Shown here: positions 23,214 through 34,588 of the stretch, piece by piece
How positions within the stretch are numbered: position 1 is the first letter of the stretch
Layout of the letters: every line of letters begins with the position of its first letter
From: Oikopleura dioica
Taxonomy: Eukaryota; Chordata; Appendicularia; Copelata; Oikopleuridae
Assembly (NCBI GenBank): GCA_907165135.1
Contig: OU015568.1
Location: 4,720,501 to 4,784,500, forward strand
Length of the DNA stretch: 64,000 nucleotides
Direction: 5' to 3'
Notes under the pieces: generated by a model
What the model was told of the DNA's origin: nothing
Databases searched by the model: none
The model's input: only the letters and a program-made list of their open reading frames with translations
Position numbers and translations under genes: made by a program

Positions 23214-23905
23214 GTCCGCACTGATATGACTTTTTTAAGTTTTATTAATTATAATCATTATTGGCAATAATTTATTGCCTCGTAGATCTTGTGAATAAGG
23301 TTGAACTTTTCCTCATGACTTGTTGCCAATAATCCGTGGCAACAAGTGATTCCATCATCTCACAACCTTTTGAGATCAGAGTTGAAAATTAAAAAAATAC
23401 AATACACTGTTTGATGTCAGTTTAGCTCAATTTCGAGCTCGACTTCGAAAAAAAAATAATTAAAAATTTGCAACTCAATCTTCATTAAGGGGCTCTTTCT
23501 TTTGAGAGATCTCATTATTGTAGGATACTGGAATCTTATTGTAGGAATAGCTCATTTTTTAAATTTCTTGTACCTCAAAAGTGATCAAAGCGACTTTTAT
23601 ACCCGTTTCTGTGCGAGTGACTGACATTTCAAATGCTGCTATTTAAAGGTCAAAACTCGGAAGTGTTTTCGAGAAAGAGGTATATTTTCTTGTGATTTCT
23701 AAATAGGAATTCTGGTCATGAGCTCATCGAGGGTCCTTAGAATGCAATTTACAGGCATTTGAGAAAAATCATGATGTAATAAAAAGGACGTGTTTGAGCT
23801 AATCATGAAATCTCCTGCGGTGGCGCTGCGGTGATGTAACTTTATAAAGCCTGAAATTTCCAGACATTCCAGTCGGACAAAAAATCAGTTCAAACTTTTT
23901 CCGTC

Positions 23906-24521
23906 ATGAAGTTACTCCCGTTTTTCGCCATTATTTCAGCGCAAAAGCCTCCAGAGCACAAAGTTTTCAAGCTCCAGTCCAAACTCGAGTGGGTAGTTGA
24001 TACTTATTACGCTGATTCTTTTCCAAAATGGAGTGCGGGAATGAAGGCGAAAACAAAACGAGTTGGGCTCAAGTAAGAAATTTTTTGAAAGGAGAAAATT
24101 GAGCTTTTAGACTCGTTGATGAGTACAAACGAAAAATCACCGAAATGGAAAGTGCTTGTTTTGAAGGATCTGGATCAGAAGAAGAGGATAATCGAGCTGG
24201 AGAAGTTCTCAGAAGCAATATTGAAAACTTGAGGTGGGATTTCCATTCTTCGAATTTTTGCCTGAAAAATCATTCATTTCAGATTTGTTCAAGATGACCC
24301 ATGCCGAGGCTCAAAACAACTCACCAGAAACATGATAAAATGGGCGAACGAAAACATTCTCGACTACAACTGTGATGGTTCTCCTAAAGAAGAGCAAGGT
24401 AATTCAATGATGATTTTCTCTTCCTTTACATTTTCTAGGAGAAAACTCAAGAAAAGAGCGGGTCATCAAAAAGTGGGAGAAAATTCAGCGCCGATTTCAG
24501 ACACGAATTGACTGCAATTGA
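23906..24521 (+). CDS. Small secreted protein, unrecognised
   Basis: Four exons join in phase through 35-50 bp GT-AG introns to give about 160 aa. The start MKLLPFFAIISAQKPPEHK looks like a signal peptide. The mature part is charged, contains four cysteines (ESACFEG, DDPCRG, DYNCDG, RIDCN) and ends at TGA 24521. GTAATAAAAAATG just after is a likely polyadenylation signal. No family recognised; probably lineage-specific. Confidence 0.6.
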
Positions 24522-24665
24522 GACTTTTTTTACCTGTACAAATGAGCATTTTTGTAATAAAAAATGAACCCGATTTGTTCTTCCAGGCTTCTAGAATGGA
24601 GTGCTTCTATATTTTGCTCAGAAAACGACGAGAGCTTGTTTTTGTAGCCAGAGAAAGGGTTGATC

Positions 24666-26319
24666 ATGGCAAAATGTGAGTATTGATTTGCCAACATGAT
24701 GATATTTCAAGTAAACATGATGAGAGAATAGTTTTTGTCAGAAACAACATTTCCGCCTTTTAGTTATTTTGAAATCAACCTCGAAACTTCGAATAACATG
24801 GGACACGATCGTCCTTATCTTCCTCGCCATCGACTTGTTCCTCCTCCCCCTCGGTAAGCTCAGAAATCAAGGAAGAGAACGCTCAATTTTTCTTTCCCCT
24901 TCAGACGCGGCAATGGGCGACCAAGTCCGTCAAATCTACAGCGCTCGATTTTACATCGACATTTTGTTCCTCCTCGATTTGGCGTTGAACTTCAGAACAA
25001 GCGACAAAAGCGACAGGACCAAGATCATCCGCGAGGATTATTTCAAAGGCTGGTTTGTGATTGATTTCTTGTCTTCCTTCCCCTTCGAGTTTCTTTTCTA
25101 CAGACATGTAAGCTGAAGGAACTTAAAAATATCAAGGCTGTTTGTTCTAGCACTCAAGTTTGGAATGGATCGGAAAAATTCTACGATTGCTTCGGCTGAC
25201 TCGACTGTTTCGCTACATGAAGGTACTCAGAAGGTCGATTTTTTCGACTTCTTTTAAAGACACTTTAGAACATCCGGGCAAAAATCCGCTTCGAATACAG
25301 CGTCACCGAAATTTTCTTCAAAATGCTTACCCTTGCCGGTCTCATTCTTATTTGGGGCCACTACGGCGCTTGTCTCCTCATCTTCACTGCAAAAAAATCA
25401 ACCAGCGGTACTCTTCATTTCTTCATCAGAAATCTTTAATTCGTTGCAATAGATGGTCATCGTCCAGAAAACGCAATTTTCACTCCATCGGAAAACATGA
25501 ATTTCAACTGGTACTACGCCAATGATTTGCACGAAGCAACAAAAAGTAATCACCTCCGAAAAATCCCTCTTAAAAACCCTCTTTCAAGCTTTCGGTGAAA
25601 TCTACATAACTGCTCTTTTCAAATCGATGTCCTGCACTCTCACCATCGGATACGGCCTCTACACCCCCGTCAACGAAAGCGACGTGGTTGTAACGATGGT
25701 CGTCATCTTTTTCGGAGCGATTATTTTCGCCCTGATTGTGTCGCAGCTCATCGCGATGATGGATCAAATCAATGTTGGATCGCTCAAATTCAAGGTAAAA
25801 AAATTTCTGAAAAAAAACCATAAAGTAGATAAAAGACTGATAAAATCTATTTTTTTTCTGTGTATCTTTATTTTTGATAGAACAAAATAACTTCGTTTGA
25901 TCTTCTTCTTCCGACAAGGCCTAAACAGAATTTTAAAAAGAGAAACCTCTTATTCATTTCATTCAAATCCTCTTCTAGCGGCATTTGCAAGAAGTTGGTG
26001 ATTACCTCCGATTCAACCGAATCCCCAAGCCATTGAGACAATCTGTCCGAGAATTCTACGGTAACTCCCTTGTTACCCACTTCAATAAGTCCTCTCATAT
26101 CAGATGTCCACTATAAAAAGCGAATCTTCGACGAAGCATCGATCCTCAAAGAACTGAATCCACTGCTCTCCGAAGAGGTCCGAAACTGTGGCAGAATCGA
26201 CAGCGGTAAGTCCAAGAAAATCAGCGCTTTTTTGCGCAAAAATCCGGCTGTTATCGTGAAAAGGTTTTTTTCCTTGATCAAAAGACCATGAACCCGAACG
26301 ACTCGAGTCTTCGACATGA
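24666..26319 (+). CDS. HCN-like voltage-gated cation channel lacking the cNMP-binding domain
   Basis: Start MAKFILKSTSKLRITWDTIV is joined across a GTGAGT...TTTTAG intron in phase. S1-S3 include YIDILFLLDLALNFRTSD and DYFKGWFVIDFLSSFP, strongly HCN-like. S4 is short (ILRLLRLTRLFRYMK). The pore is ALFKSMSCTLTIGYGLYTP; HCN channels have CIGYG at this place. The C-linker follows (RHLQEVGDYLRFNRIPKPLRQ, KRIFDEASILKELNPLLSEEV). The frame then stops at 26291 or, with one more intron, 26319. No cyclic-nucleotide-binding domain is found in the next 1 kb on this strand. Confidence 0.8.
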
Positions 26320-26450
26320 AAAATGGACGACATGCTTTTGACAAATGATGGCTGATGACGCAATATCCACCGGGAAAGAGATAAGGGGGGAGAGGTTCAG
26401 AAGAGTTTACAAGTTATTACGTAATCTTCATCCATTCTTTTATCAGTTTG

Positions 26451-26625
26451 AACTTGGAGACACCCTTAGGTGAAAATTCACTAATTCGCCTCTCCGAAAA
26501 AGACCTTCCCGACTCGAAAATGGAATTGGAAATGTCTGATAGACAGTGTCAATGTCTACTAGACATGGATTTGAATGCTGAGATTTCTGCGTATCGCAAT
26601 GACACCCTTAATTTTTTTTCTGTTT
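26451..26625. repeat. GACACCCTTA repeats at both ends, same orientation
   Basis: GAGACACCCTTAGGTGAAAA at the left and AATGACACCCTTAATTTTTT at the right. Both read CACCCTTA on plus, so this may be two half elements rather than one. AGACA units lie between. Confidence 0.45.
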
Positions 26626-27004
26626 TATGAATTTTATTTCAAGAAAGAATCCCTAGCTGTGCAGGTGTGTTTAAATAAATACAGTCAGAAATACTGTAAA
26701 AGGTGATTTTTCTTACTTTGAAAGTTGTTTTTGTTTTCTTTGTTTCGTTTTTTTGTTGTTTTTTGCGATTCTGTTGAAAAAGAAGCGGCTAGCCGTGGCA
26801 GGAGATAGAAAATAGTAATAAAAAGAAGGAAGTAAAAGTTGGAGGTACAAGACACAGAAAGATTTCTTAACCCTGGCGAACCTAAGCTATCGTAGAGAGA
26901 CGTCCCCTTTTCGCGCCTTTTTTCTTGTTTTGACGGCAATAATGAAGAAAGTCTGAAGAAGAAATCGTTAATTAATGCTTAATCGGAGATTTCAAGAATA
27001 TTTA

Positions 27005-27095
27005 ACAAAGCGACACCCTTATTTTTCAATAAAACTCTAGATAAAGATTGAAGCTTTCTTTCGGTATGATAAATAAGGGTATCCCGATGTTAACT
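27005..27095. repeat. GACACCCTTA-family MITE-like copy
   Basis: GCGACACCCTTATTTTTCA pairs with AAATAAGGGTATCCCG across about 90 bp. Confidence 0.65.
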
Positions 27096-27127
27096 CTTGA
27101 AAGCTTTAACGGAGATCTCGAAAAAGA

Positions 27128-27236
27128 TTTAACAAAGTGACACCCTTATTTTTTCAAATTGAAAAAAGATAATCTATCTTAAATGAAGATTCAACCTTTC
27201 TTTGGGTACATTTTAATAAGGGTGTCATTCCGTTTA
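27128..27236. repeat. GACACCCTTA-family MITE-like copy
   Basis: GTGACACCCTTATTTTTTC pairs with TTTTAATAAGGGTGTCATT. The preceding TTTAACAAAG also repeats in front of the 27005 copy. Confidence 0.7.
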
Positions 27237-27343
27237 TTCTTCTAGAAAAAAACGAGCCTCCAAAAGTCCTTTTTTGGGATCTGGCTTTGCGGCTCAGTTC
27301 CGGGATAAAACATTTTACTAAGTTATTTGAAGAAAACTCACAA

Positions 27344-27610
27344 TTATAAATTGGCTGAGGTATGATTGTTGAATTCTCCGAAACCAGAGTCGGCAGTGTT
27401 TGTTCGGGATCGGAAGTCCTTTTCTGACTGGCTCGGAACTTTGACAAAAACGGGGTCGAGGAACTCCAAGTCACGTGCCACCGTCTTCGGGATCAATTCG
27501 AATGTCGATGTCGAAAAATTCCAGCGCTGTTCTGCGCGGATTTCTTCTTTCTCGAAAAGACTGTCCAAGAGCTCATCCACTGAAAAGCTTAAATTTAGAC
27601 TGCAGGTCAA
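27344..27610 (-). CDS. Possible Cip/Kip-type CDK inhibitor exon
   Basis: Minus-strand frame reading LNLSFSVDELLDSLFEKEE then RAEQRWNFSTSTFELIPK and LEFLDPVFVK, ending FGEFNNHTSANL. The layout resembles the CDI domain of p21/p27 (cyclin-binding LFGxVDHEEL, then RKWNFDF, then LPEFY). Spacing between the blocks is shorter than in vertebrates and key residues are only partly kept. The upstream exon with the start codon was not found; a CTGCAG acceptor precedes the frame. The opposite strand also has an open frame ending at a GTAAGT, so strand is not certain. Confidence 0.35.
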   Translation of the reverse strand: MTCSLNLSFSVDELLDSLFEKEEIRAEQRWNFSTSTFELIPKTVARDLEFLDPVFVKVPSQSEKDFRSRTNTADSGFGEFNNHTSANL

Positions 27611-27959
27611 GGAAGGGGATAATTTATTTGATTATGTAACCATGACAAAATGCAAAAAAAGAGAAAAAAGGTAAGTAGGCCAGGGCCTCTCACGTGAGAC
27701 GATTCTATTTGTGGAACTCATTGAAATACTTCTATTCAAGGTGAAAAACTTCAATCAAGGAGGACAAATTGTAAGCTCTTTTGATGATTTTTAAGGGAGT
27801 AGACCTTAATAAACTCGATTTTTCTTCTGATGTTTGCGAGGAAAATAACTTAGTTACACCCTTAATTTGTCACTAGAAATTTTCGTACAAATGGCGATGA
27901 AAAAATGAGACAATTATGATTTTTGAAAACAAGAAATTCGACAAAATTTTAGACAGAAA

Positions 27960-28662
27960 GGGGGAGGAGCCTAAGCGTTTAGCCTGAAGGTTATTGAAGT
28001 GAAAGATCAGGGTCATAAATCATCCAGTGCTTAAGAAAAGTAGACAGCTCAGAGTCTTTGGCTTTGAAACCTTTGTAAAAATCTAATAAAAAAATGGCGA
28101 GATTAAAAAATACGATTTTATGATCAATTTTGAAGAAAGAATAATCTTTCGCCGGCGAAATAATTTATTGCCAATAAATCTTTCAATCAAGCCCGGGCCG
28201 GCAAGGTCAACGAGGACAAATCAGCCGGCGCTGTCTTTTCATTTTCCTTTTTTTATTTTCAAAAAGAACGAATTGGAACGTGTTATGTAACGAATGGGTT
28301 TGCTTTTGAGTTTTAAATTCACGTGAGAAGCTGAATTCCTGTGGTTTTTTGGCCGAAGGCTAACTTAAGCCCTGCTTTTTGATAATAACGATAAAGGGAG
28401 CTAACAAAGTGATACCCTTCATTTTCATTTCACCGACAGTCTTTAAACGTTCAAAATGGACTTTCTGGCTTTTTGCCAAGACATAATTGCCCTCAGAAAA
28501 CATGTTGTTTCTCAAAATAAAAAAATAAGGGACTTGATTCTTACCATTTTCTGGAGGCCCAAGCTCGGCGAAAAGGGTTTCGCCCTGGTAGTCTGACCCT
28601 GCCGAGCCGCCGATTTCGATAGTCTGTAGTCTCTCAGAAGTTGAAATTTCACCGTCACTCAT
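27960..28662 (-). CDS. Unrecognised gene, two probable exons
   Basis: Exon at 28662 begins MSDGEISTSERLQTIEIGG and ends in LGPPENG before a GTAAGA donor at about 28544. A second piece, at about 28085-27990, reads FYKGFKAKDSELSTFLKHW and ends DPDLSLQ before TAA. I could not connect them with certainty; 28.1-28.5 kb includes a GATACCCTTCATTT repeat relic. Function unknown. Confidence 0.3.
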
Positions 28663-30720
28663 AATTTTTTTCGAATTTCTCGATTTCTAAAAATAGAAAA
28701 AATTATTTTTTTTGTCAAAATTATATTTTTTTTTTACTAAAATAATAAATAAAAATTTTAATAATTTTTTTCAGTGTTTTAATAATTTTTCTTCAGAAAT
28801 ATAAATTTTGCCAAAATTTGTTTTTTTTTCATAATTGGTGTAAAAAAATCAATCCGTCTCTATAACTGTCGAATTGAGAGAGAAAAAAGGAAAAAATAAT
28901 TTCAAGTAGCGCTCAGAATGTGGCGCCACTCCTGGGTGCTTTCTACCACGTGATCGCTTTCCGTGAGAGCGTCACTGCCTACGCGCAGAAACAGAGACAT
29001 CTGAATTAACTTATCAGACAATTTTTAATTTTTACTTTTAAAAACTTTCTTTAACTTTTATCGAAAATAATTAAATATTTCAAGAATAAGAATAATAATA
29101 TTTTTATGATCAATTTTTCTTGTAAAATAATTTTTCCCTGAAATCGATTTTCCGTGAAATCACCTTTTCCGCAATTCACGAAAATCCAGGTTTACGGAAA
29201 ATACCATCAATTGAAAATCGAGCTCAAGGAAAATCGAGTTCATGGAAAATCAAATCGTCCAATTCAGCACATAACTTTTGACATTCTCTTTTTTCAAAAA
29301 AAAATGTTCGTGAAAGAATGCAGAAAATTGTCTCTCTAAAATTCACGTCGCGAAAAACTGCTGCTTTCACTTGAAACTCGGCTCTCCATTCGTCTAGAAA
29401 GCGGCAGTCTTTGAGACTACCGCGCCTGTCAGACCTACTGTCTCTCCGTCTCCCCCTTTTTTCGCGCCACTTCCGCTTTTGATTTCAAAACAAACCCTTT
29501 TTAGCAAAAATCGTAAACGTGAGTTTAAAACAATAAAAATGCCAATTTGAATTTGACCAAGTTGACGACTTTGAATTCATAAAAAAGCTGTCAAGCGCTG
29601 CGTAAATCAAACAAATCTTCGGCTGATCAAAAAAGCATGAAAATTTGATGATTCCGTTTTGACAAATGCTGAAAATCCATCAATTCTCATTCTTTTTCGA
29701 GGGCCGTTTCTAGGAATTTCGAGAAAAGGGCGCTCTTTATTGATAATTTTCTTCAAGAGCCACTTGAGTGGCGATTTTGATTTTACTCCAGAATCGGCTG
29801 ATTGACCTTTTTCACCTTTTACTGATGAAATTTTGCGACCTGAATCAGGAAGAATGTATACAGCGCTCGAAAACCTGTGTGGAAAACCTGAGTTAGGGTC
29901 CTGAAAAAGCTCTGAGAAAATCCGCTTATCGGCCTCGTTTTTAATGAAGCTGCTCCGCGGCTTTTGTCCGAGCTCTTCCGGGACCCTGAGTCAGGTTTTG
30001 CACACAGGTTGACAAGCCGAGACTGTTTTTGCTGTATTTTTTAATCAAAAACAACGTAATCGTAACTTTCATGCTCTTCTTTCAATAATGATTTTCAAAT
30101 TTATATGTTCCTCTATTTCTAGAGCTTTATTTGAAAATTTTCCTTGATGAAAAAGTACTTGGAAAGCTTCGCAAAGTTTCACTAAGTTTTCAGAAGGTCT
30201 GTTGGTTAGGTATCTCGACCAGGACAACCATTGGGGGCAGTCTTCCTTGATTTCAAATCTTATTTTCGACCAAGAAGTGGCTGCAAATGAAATCTTTCCT
30301 AAGTGATTGTCCGAAATTATTGCTATTCCTTCAACACTCGATCTTAAAATAACAAATAACAAACTCAGCATTCTGTTTTTTCTCTTTTGATTTCGAAAAG
30401 AGTTGAACTCCTTGAAATTAAAGCCAAATATATCGTTTTTATGCATGAAAGATTGATCAAAAAGGAACTTCAATTTATTGATATTGAAAGGCATCGTCGA
30501 TTTCAAAATTAAAATTCCTGACTTCGGAGTAAATAATATAGGTTTTATGTTCGATCCAGTCCAAGTTCTTTAAAAAGATGAGCCAGCAAATAATTCCAAA
30601 GATCTTTAATTTAAAAAGCGAGAACTCAGGAAACTTTTAACGCAGGAAAGACGTATTATCAAGGTGTTGCTAAGCAAATCTCTGAGCGACCTTTTCTCAT
30701 TAAATATACCGCGATATATA
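28663..30720. other. AT-rich spacer with one CTGAGTCAGG element
   Basis: 28.68-28.86 kb and 29.03-29.13 kb are runs of A and T. Sequence at 29.15-29.27 kb repeats GGAAAATCRAG-like units. An inverted-repeat element lies at 29868-30022. A 145-codon minus frame at 30069-30506 has no recognisable domain. Confidence 0.4.
29868..30022. repeat. CTGAGTCAGG-family MITE-like copy
   Basis: AAAACCTGTGTGGAAAACCTGAG and CTGAGTCAGGTTTTGCACACAGG are the ends; GGGTCCTGAAAAAGCTC pairs inward with GAGCTCTTCCGGGACCC. The core has GCTGCTCCGCGGC. Confidence 0.8.
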
Positions 30721-30770
30721 AAAATTGAATCTCTCTCTTGAGCTCATTTCTGATCTTTTCGATGCCGATA

Positions 30771-31989
30771 TGCCAAAAATTGGAAAAATAAGTGTTGAAA
30801 AACGAGAGATTCCGGCAAAATATTTAAATAATGGAAATTACTGGTTCGAGTGGGGGAAAAAACCATCTGGGGCAAAACGCGTTTACAAATGCAGTATATG
30901 CTCGTGAGTTTTATTTTGAGTATGTATAAAATTTTTCATAAAAATACTTCAGCGTTGTTCCGGAGAAATTCTACGGGTTTAATTGCAGCGAGAATACAAC
31001 TGGTAACAATGCATTTTGTCTGGATTGTTCTTCAGTCAAGAATTTTCGTCACAAGCCAAATTGCACTTGCAAAATTTTTGACTTTAATCAAATAACATGT
31101 GATGGAGACAAATGTTCAAAAAACATTCGCTTTAAATGCTTTTACCTTGAATGCACGACTCTTTGGGGAACTGAATTGTGCCCCTCTGCCTAGCGCAATC
31201 GTCAATTTACTATCATCTGACCAAATCATGATCGGTTCTGAACAATAGTGAGTCTTGACCCCGCCAACCAAATGAGTTCTTTCCCAGATAATGCGCGCGT
31301 AAGGGCCTTTTAAGGGCTTCCGCAGGGCGGCACAATTCAGCAACTCACGGATTCCTCTTACTTTCAATGAGTTTCTGGTGCATTATCAAAGCTGTCGGCC
31401 CTCTTCAGCTGCTAGACGTCGTTTTCCAGAAGATCAAGCAGTAAATTCTTTCGTTAACTTCACTGATTCACGACACGTGGATCTCCCTATGATTTCGAAA
31501 GAAATCTTAATTCTCGCGAAAAAGAGATTAAGTCGTTCAGAAGTGAAATGGAACAGATTATTTTGGAAGAAAAATGGAAAAGGAAAGAGCAAACAATCTT
31601 CAAAAAAGGATGGATGAAAACTCAAAGAAGATCGAGCATCTTCTGCAGGATAATGACAGAATTTCTCGGGAAAAACCAAGATTGACAAAAACCTAAAAGC
31701 CTTACTAAAGAAAAAGAAAAAGCAAGTGAAAAAATAGCCAAGTCAGCAAATCAAGGTGGATCATCCAAACATATATTTATTATTTACTGTAATTATAGAC
31801 TTTCAAGAATCTGATGAATATTCTTGCCAGATATGCTTCTTTCCGTTTGATAAGAACCAGCATCATAGGTCCGTCATAGCGAAATGCTATCATTCGTTTT
31901 GTTTCTCCTGCCTCAGTTCTATGGGCTCGAAAGTCTGCCCGAGTTGCCGGGCATCATTTCGAATGTACGATGTAAGAAAAATCTTCTAA
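30771..31989 (+). pseudogene. Cys-rich/RING-finger gene with broken middle
   Basis: The first part (MPKIGKISVEKREIP) is spliced in phase by a 48-bp intron at 30904 and reads a Cys-rich domain with CSICS, NCSEN, CLDCSS, NCTCKIF, CDGDKCS and FKCFYLEC, then stops at TAG 31191. Further on, 31.48-31.75 kb reads as a charged coiled coil, but only by changing frame at least twice. The final exon (about 31.80-31.99 kb) is a clean RING finger: CQICFFPF, HSFCFSCL, CPSCRASF. Either two genes or one decayed RING gene; I favour decay. Family not recognised beyond RING. Confidence 0.4.
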
Positions 31990-32266
31990 GAAAACAGATA
32001 TTATTCAATTCTTTGCTGATTTCTATTAATTATCCGCGTTTACTTAGTGGGCCTTATCTTGAGCTTCGACTTTACTTTTTCTTTGATTCGAATTTACATG
32101 GACAATTTTAGATAGTCTCAAACGCAATAAATAAAAAACAAATTTCTTGACATTTACATGTTCTTAAAATCAAGTTGGCATTTTTTAATTATTCAAATCA
32201 AAAACTGGCATATTATTTCTAGGATCTTTAATTACAAAACAGGTAATAATAGGAAGTACTCCACGC

Positions 32267-33310
32267 TCAGTTCGAAATCAGTTGGGCTTGTTTTTGTGCT
32301 TGAAGAAGTTTTTCTTTCAGCGCATTTGCGATCGCCTCAAGTTCAACGCGTTTTTTCTCGGCAAAAGCAAATCGGTCTTCAGCGGCATTGACGAGATCTC
32401 GTTTCTGGCGCACTTCTTCCAAAAGATTGTCTTCTGTGCTGCTGTGCTCGATGTTCTGAAAGGATTTGATTAGAAAGAGGTGGAATCAAGGAAGAAGACC
32501 TCAAGTTCGCGTTGTTTTTGAAGAGCGAGTTGTTCTTCGAGCAGATCTTCGTTGATGTTCCCTCGCTCCTCGGCCTAAAATAGGCATACCCAATCAACCA
32601 AACAAATCTGGAGACAACCTGGTCTCCTCGAGCCTTGACGGCAGCAAGATGCTTTTCCAAAAGAGCAATTCTGACGGTCAATTCTTCGTAATGAACAGTT
32701 CTTTGCTCCGCTCGATCAAGTTCCATCTTCAACTCGCGCTCGTTTTTCTCCTCGTCCAGTTGGAACTAAAAAGATTCATTGAAAGAAAGAGCAAAAGATC
32801 CCACATCAAGAAGGCGTCGATTGTCAAGAGTTCTAGTGGATCGCTCCTGTCGCAGATAGCCGGCGATTTCTTCCATTCGATCCTCGATTCCGAGCTCTTT
32901 TGCGCGAGCCTCGGCGATTTCCTTTTCCAAGTTAGTGGCTCGGCTAGTCAGCTCTGCGCCCAATTTTTGACTTTTATCAGCAGCTTTTTCTAGCGCCTTG
33001 ATTTTTCTTTGCGAGGATCAAAAGATTGAAACATTTTCAAAGTGAAAATCAAGTTTTTTGAAAATTATTGATTCCTTTCCTTCAGTAACAGAAATAAGCG
33101 CATGGGTCTGTCCACTTTGGTCGTCCAACTGCTGGATATATTTGGCTACCTAACTCTTCAAAAATCATAATCTCTCATTTGCCGCTTCTTACCCTTCTCA
33201 CTTCCTCATCAACCTCTTCGAAATGTTCTCGCACATCGCGCAAGTCGGTTTCTAGCTCTTTTGCTCGGACAACGGCGTCCTTTGTCGCTGCGATTTCGTT
33301 GTCCAAATTT
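32267..33310 (-). CDS. Tropomyosin-like coiled-coil protein
   Basis: Actin-filament-binding coiled coil (by family). Minus-strand exons read DNEIAATKDAVVRAKELETD, VAKYIQQLDDQSGQ, LGAELTSRATNLEKEIAEAR, ELDRAEQRTVHYEELTVRIA, AEERGNINEDLLEEQLALQK and, last, AAEDRFAFAEKKRVELEAIA, ending QAQLISN. The final exons align with the tropomyosin segments around ERAELSEGKCAELEEEL and EAETRAEFAERSV. Heptad spacing is continuous. Introns are about 45 bp. The 5' end and start codon are not identified; a stop lies shortly upstream of the first exon I can read, at about 33.3 kb. Confidence 0.65.
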
Positions 33311-34588
33311 GGGTTTCACAAAATACTTTCAAAAAATCACTAAAAATCTCGGATTTTTCTATCTTTTGAAGCTCTAGAAACCCTTTTCTAAATGACGAAG
33401 AGTCTCCTGAATTGTCATTTTTGGATAATGCACAAGAAGAAGGCCCTGAAATTAATCATTTTTTTCATAAGGAAGCCTTTGTAAGATTAATTGAACCTTT
33501 TAAGATCCGCAGGCGATTCTTACTCTCTAACTCTTGCCACACGCTTGATGATCTCTTCGCGCCACTTGTATCCAGAAAAAGGTGATAAGCTATTCTTGCA
33601 CTTAGAGCCTTACGTCACGCTGTAAGCAAAATTTTAAATAACAAAAATTAGTTTATTTTAATCACGAAAATGGACTTTCAAGGCAGAGGCGAGAATTTTC
33701 AATAATCAATCAAAGCAAAAATTATAATAAATTTAGTAGATGGTTATATTCCGGCTTCTTTTAAAAAAAGTCTTCCAGCAGACGCTCTCCTCCTCAGCTC
33801 TTGGGAAAAAGAGTCCTCCGCAAATTTTTCACACGCGAGAAAAGTGAAAAGTCGTTTCTTCGAAGATTCCAGCTGATAGAGCAATTTACCGCGGAGAAAA
33901 ACAAAGAAAAAACGTAATAATGAACAAAAAACTTAACTTTTCTTTTCAAAATTCACTGCTCGTCAAGACTTTTCGCAATTTCGGGTTTTGGGATTTGAAT
34001 CGGACAAAAAGTCGGAAACGTGAATTTTGAAAATAACCCAAATTGTACAGTAAGATTCCGTTAACGAGACAGTAACTGTAGCTGAATGACAGTATGAGGT
34101 CCCGGTGGACTTATTTTTTCAGAACAAAAAATTAAGGAGAGCCTTATTTTTTAGCCTAAAAAGCCTTTCACTTCAATCTCTGTTTTTGGCTAATCAAAAT
34201 GCTGGAAAAACTGAAGGGTCCAATTAGAATCCTTTCATTTAATTTCGGCTTCTTTGATTAGCCAGACTGACGGAAACAATTAGCGTTAGGGGCCTCCTTA
34301 AATTTTAATCATTTCGGAGTAAAAATCAAGTCAAAATTCACGCCGTGATGTTAAAAAAAACCTAAAAATTGATAATTTCTTAATAATTTTTTGTCTCTTT
34401 CATCTCTTTTTCAGCTTTTCAAATACAATAAGCCAATTTTTTTAAAAAGTATCAACTTGAAAAGCTGGAAATATCCTCGTTGTAGTGATTTAGTATATAT
34501 TCTTCAGTATCATTGTGAATTCTGATCTAAGCCTGTTTTTTTTCTGTTATTTTGCTAATTTCACCCTAACTAGTGAGCTTCTTTCAAT
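33311..34588. other. Spacer with an inverted repeat
   Basis: 34128-34307 is a foldback: AAATTAAGGAGAGCC at the left and GGCCTCCTTAAATTT at the right, with TTGGCTAATCAAA / TTTGATTAGCCA inside. A short tropomyosin-like 5' exon may lie at about 33.53-33.58 kb. Nothing else recognised. Confidence 0.4.

Larger units (their letters stand above)
26320..27340. other. Repeat-rich spacer
   Basis: Three GACACCCTTA-type inverted repeats lie here (26451-26625, 27005-27095, 27128-27236). No coding exon seen. Confidence 0.5.

Noticed and set aside
27366-27674. Plus-strand frame ending at a good GTAAGT donor
   Set aside because: Basic low-complexity protein with no domain; the minus strand has RWNF-type features, though strand is not settled.
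30069-30506. Minus-strand 145-codon frame
   Set aside because: Low-complexity charged and hydrophobic mix, no splice context or recognisable domain; could be a missed exon but not supportable.
31116-31367. Minus frame with an IMIWSDDSK-like piece resembling a Tc1-type transposase
   Set aside because: Only one short motif, no other catalytic block, and no inverted repeats around it.
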